From Oscillatoriales cyanobacterium (GTDB lineage Bacteria > Cyanobacteriota > Cyanobacteriia > Cyanobacteriales > Microcoleaceae): a DNA stretch of 32,223 nucleotides. The stretch's first letter is position 1, and every line of letters begins with the position of its first letter. Shown piece by piece: positions 32,012-32,223 of the stretch. The position numbers and the translations under genes were made by a program. The notes below the pieces were generated by a model, which had not been told where the DNA came from, did no database searches, and was given only the letters and a program-made list of their open reading frames with translations. Where the stretch lies: the NCBI GenBank assembly GCA_004293365.1, contig RDYN01000075.1, forward strand, positions 73,113 to 105,335, given 5' to 3'.

Positions 32012-32134
32012 AAGGTTCGTAGTGCGGACTTCAGTCCGCAAATTCAGAGGACTAAAGTCCTCACTACAAACTAATCTTACTATTGCTCGCCATCGATAAG
32101 GTTCGTAGTGCGGACTTCAGTCCGCAAATTCAGG
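32012..32134. repeat. Two copies of the GTAGTGCGGACTTCAGTCCGC dispersed repeat
   Basis: A full palindromic unit (AAGGTTCGTAGTGCGGACTT at 32012 to CACTACAAAC at 32071) is followed by a half-unit of the same sequence from 32098 to about 32134. The gap 31984-32223 contains no gene I can support and continues past the window. Confidence 0.88.
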
Positions 32135-32223
32135 TAGTGCCCTGAAGGAAAGGATCGAGAGAATAAAACTCACGTCAAAGAAAAGTAGGCATTTAGAGTT
32201 GTAAATTAGCATTGTAATGATGC

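Noticed and set aside
1-32223. tRNA, rRNA or riboswitch
   Set aside because: No cloverleaf, rRNA core or known riboswitch consensus was noticed by eye; a covariance-model scan would be decisive.

Overview
The window looks like chromosomal DNA of a filamentous cyanobacterium, probably of the Oscillatoria/Microcoleus/Phormidium kind. The octamer GCGATCGC (HIP1) and its core CGATCG recur throughout genes and spacers. Gene content is typically cyanobacterial: a group 2 sigma factor, a PatD-like protein, a DUF6761 protein, several Uma2 nucleases and a CGFS glutaredoxin with BolA. Intergenic DNA is loaded with palindromic and heptanucleotide repeats of the type common in large filamentous genomes. 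No rRNA, tRNA or CRISPR array was seen, and the genus is an inference.

Layout. 1-4.3 kb: repeats, an NTF2-like protein, an ABC-2 type permease and two Uma2 nucleases. 4.3-8.6 kb: the most accessory part. A STAND ATPase (NB-ARC) diverges from a 675-residue composite protein made of three adhesin-like repeats, a metallopeptidase-like module, a PA14-like module and a C-terminal domain resembling polymorphic toxin type 44. Facing it is a DUF433-hicB-hicA operon whose hicA is cut off beside the toxin stop codon. 8.9-15.9 kb: an AEC permease, a small unknown protein, a GNAT acetyltransferase, a sigma factor, a double-ATPase peptide-type ABC protein, a zinc-ribbon protein and a PatD-like protein. 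16.4-18.7 kb: the bifunctional Rel/SpoT alarmone enzyme. 18.7-19.4 kb: a DUF6883/DUF4926 pair whose first gene is split by a 174-bp MITE with clean terminal repeats and target duplication. 19.5-21.8 kb: an orphan osmoprotectant-binding lipoprotein divergent from an aldehyde dehydrogenase. 22-25.8 kb: a repeat cluster, a third Uma2 protein, a small exported protein, a pterin dehydratase, a response regulator with an altered acidic pocket and two small cyanobacterial proteins. 26.1-27.5 kb: grxD, bolA and a periplasmic helical-repeat protein. 27.9-32 kb: a HigA-type antitoxin broken by a stop codon, an S8 peptidase with SLH domains and a fructosamine kinase.

The genes fall into housekeeping or stress functions (Rel, sigma, Grx4/BolA, PCD, ALDH, fructosamine kinase) and conflict or mobile functions (composite toxin, STAND ATPase, three damaged or atypical toxin-antitoxin loci, Uma2 nucleases, MITE). 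Repeats have shaped genes directly. A heptamer array supplies the start codon and a Shine-Dalgarno sequence of the ABC ATPase, another supplies the stop codon of the zinc-ribbon gene, and two dispersed palindromes have been absorbed in frame into coding regions (ABC ATPase linker, fructosamine kinase loop).

All calls are from reading the sequence and from memory of protein families; no database search was run.
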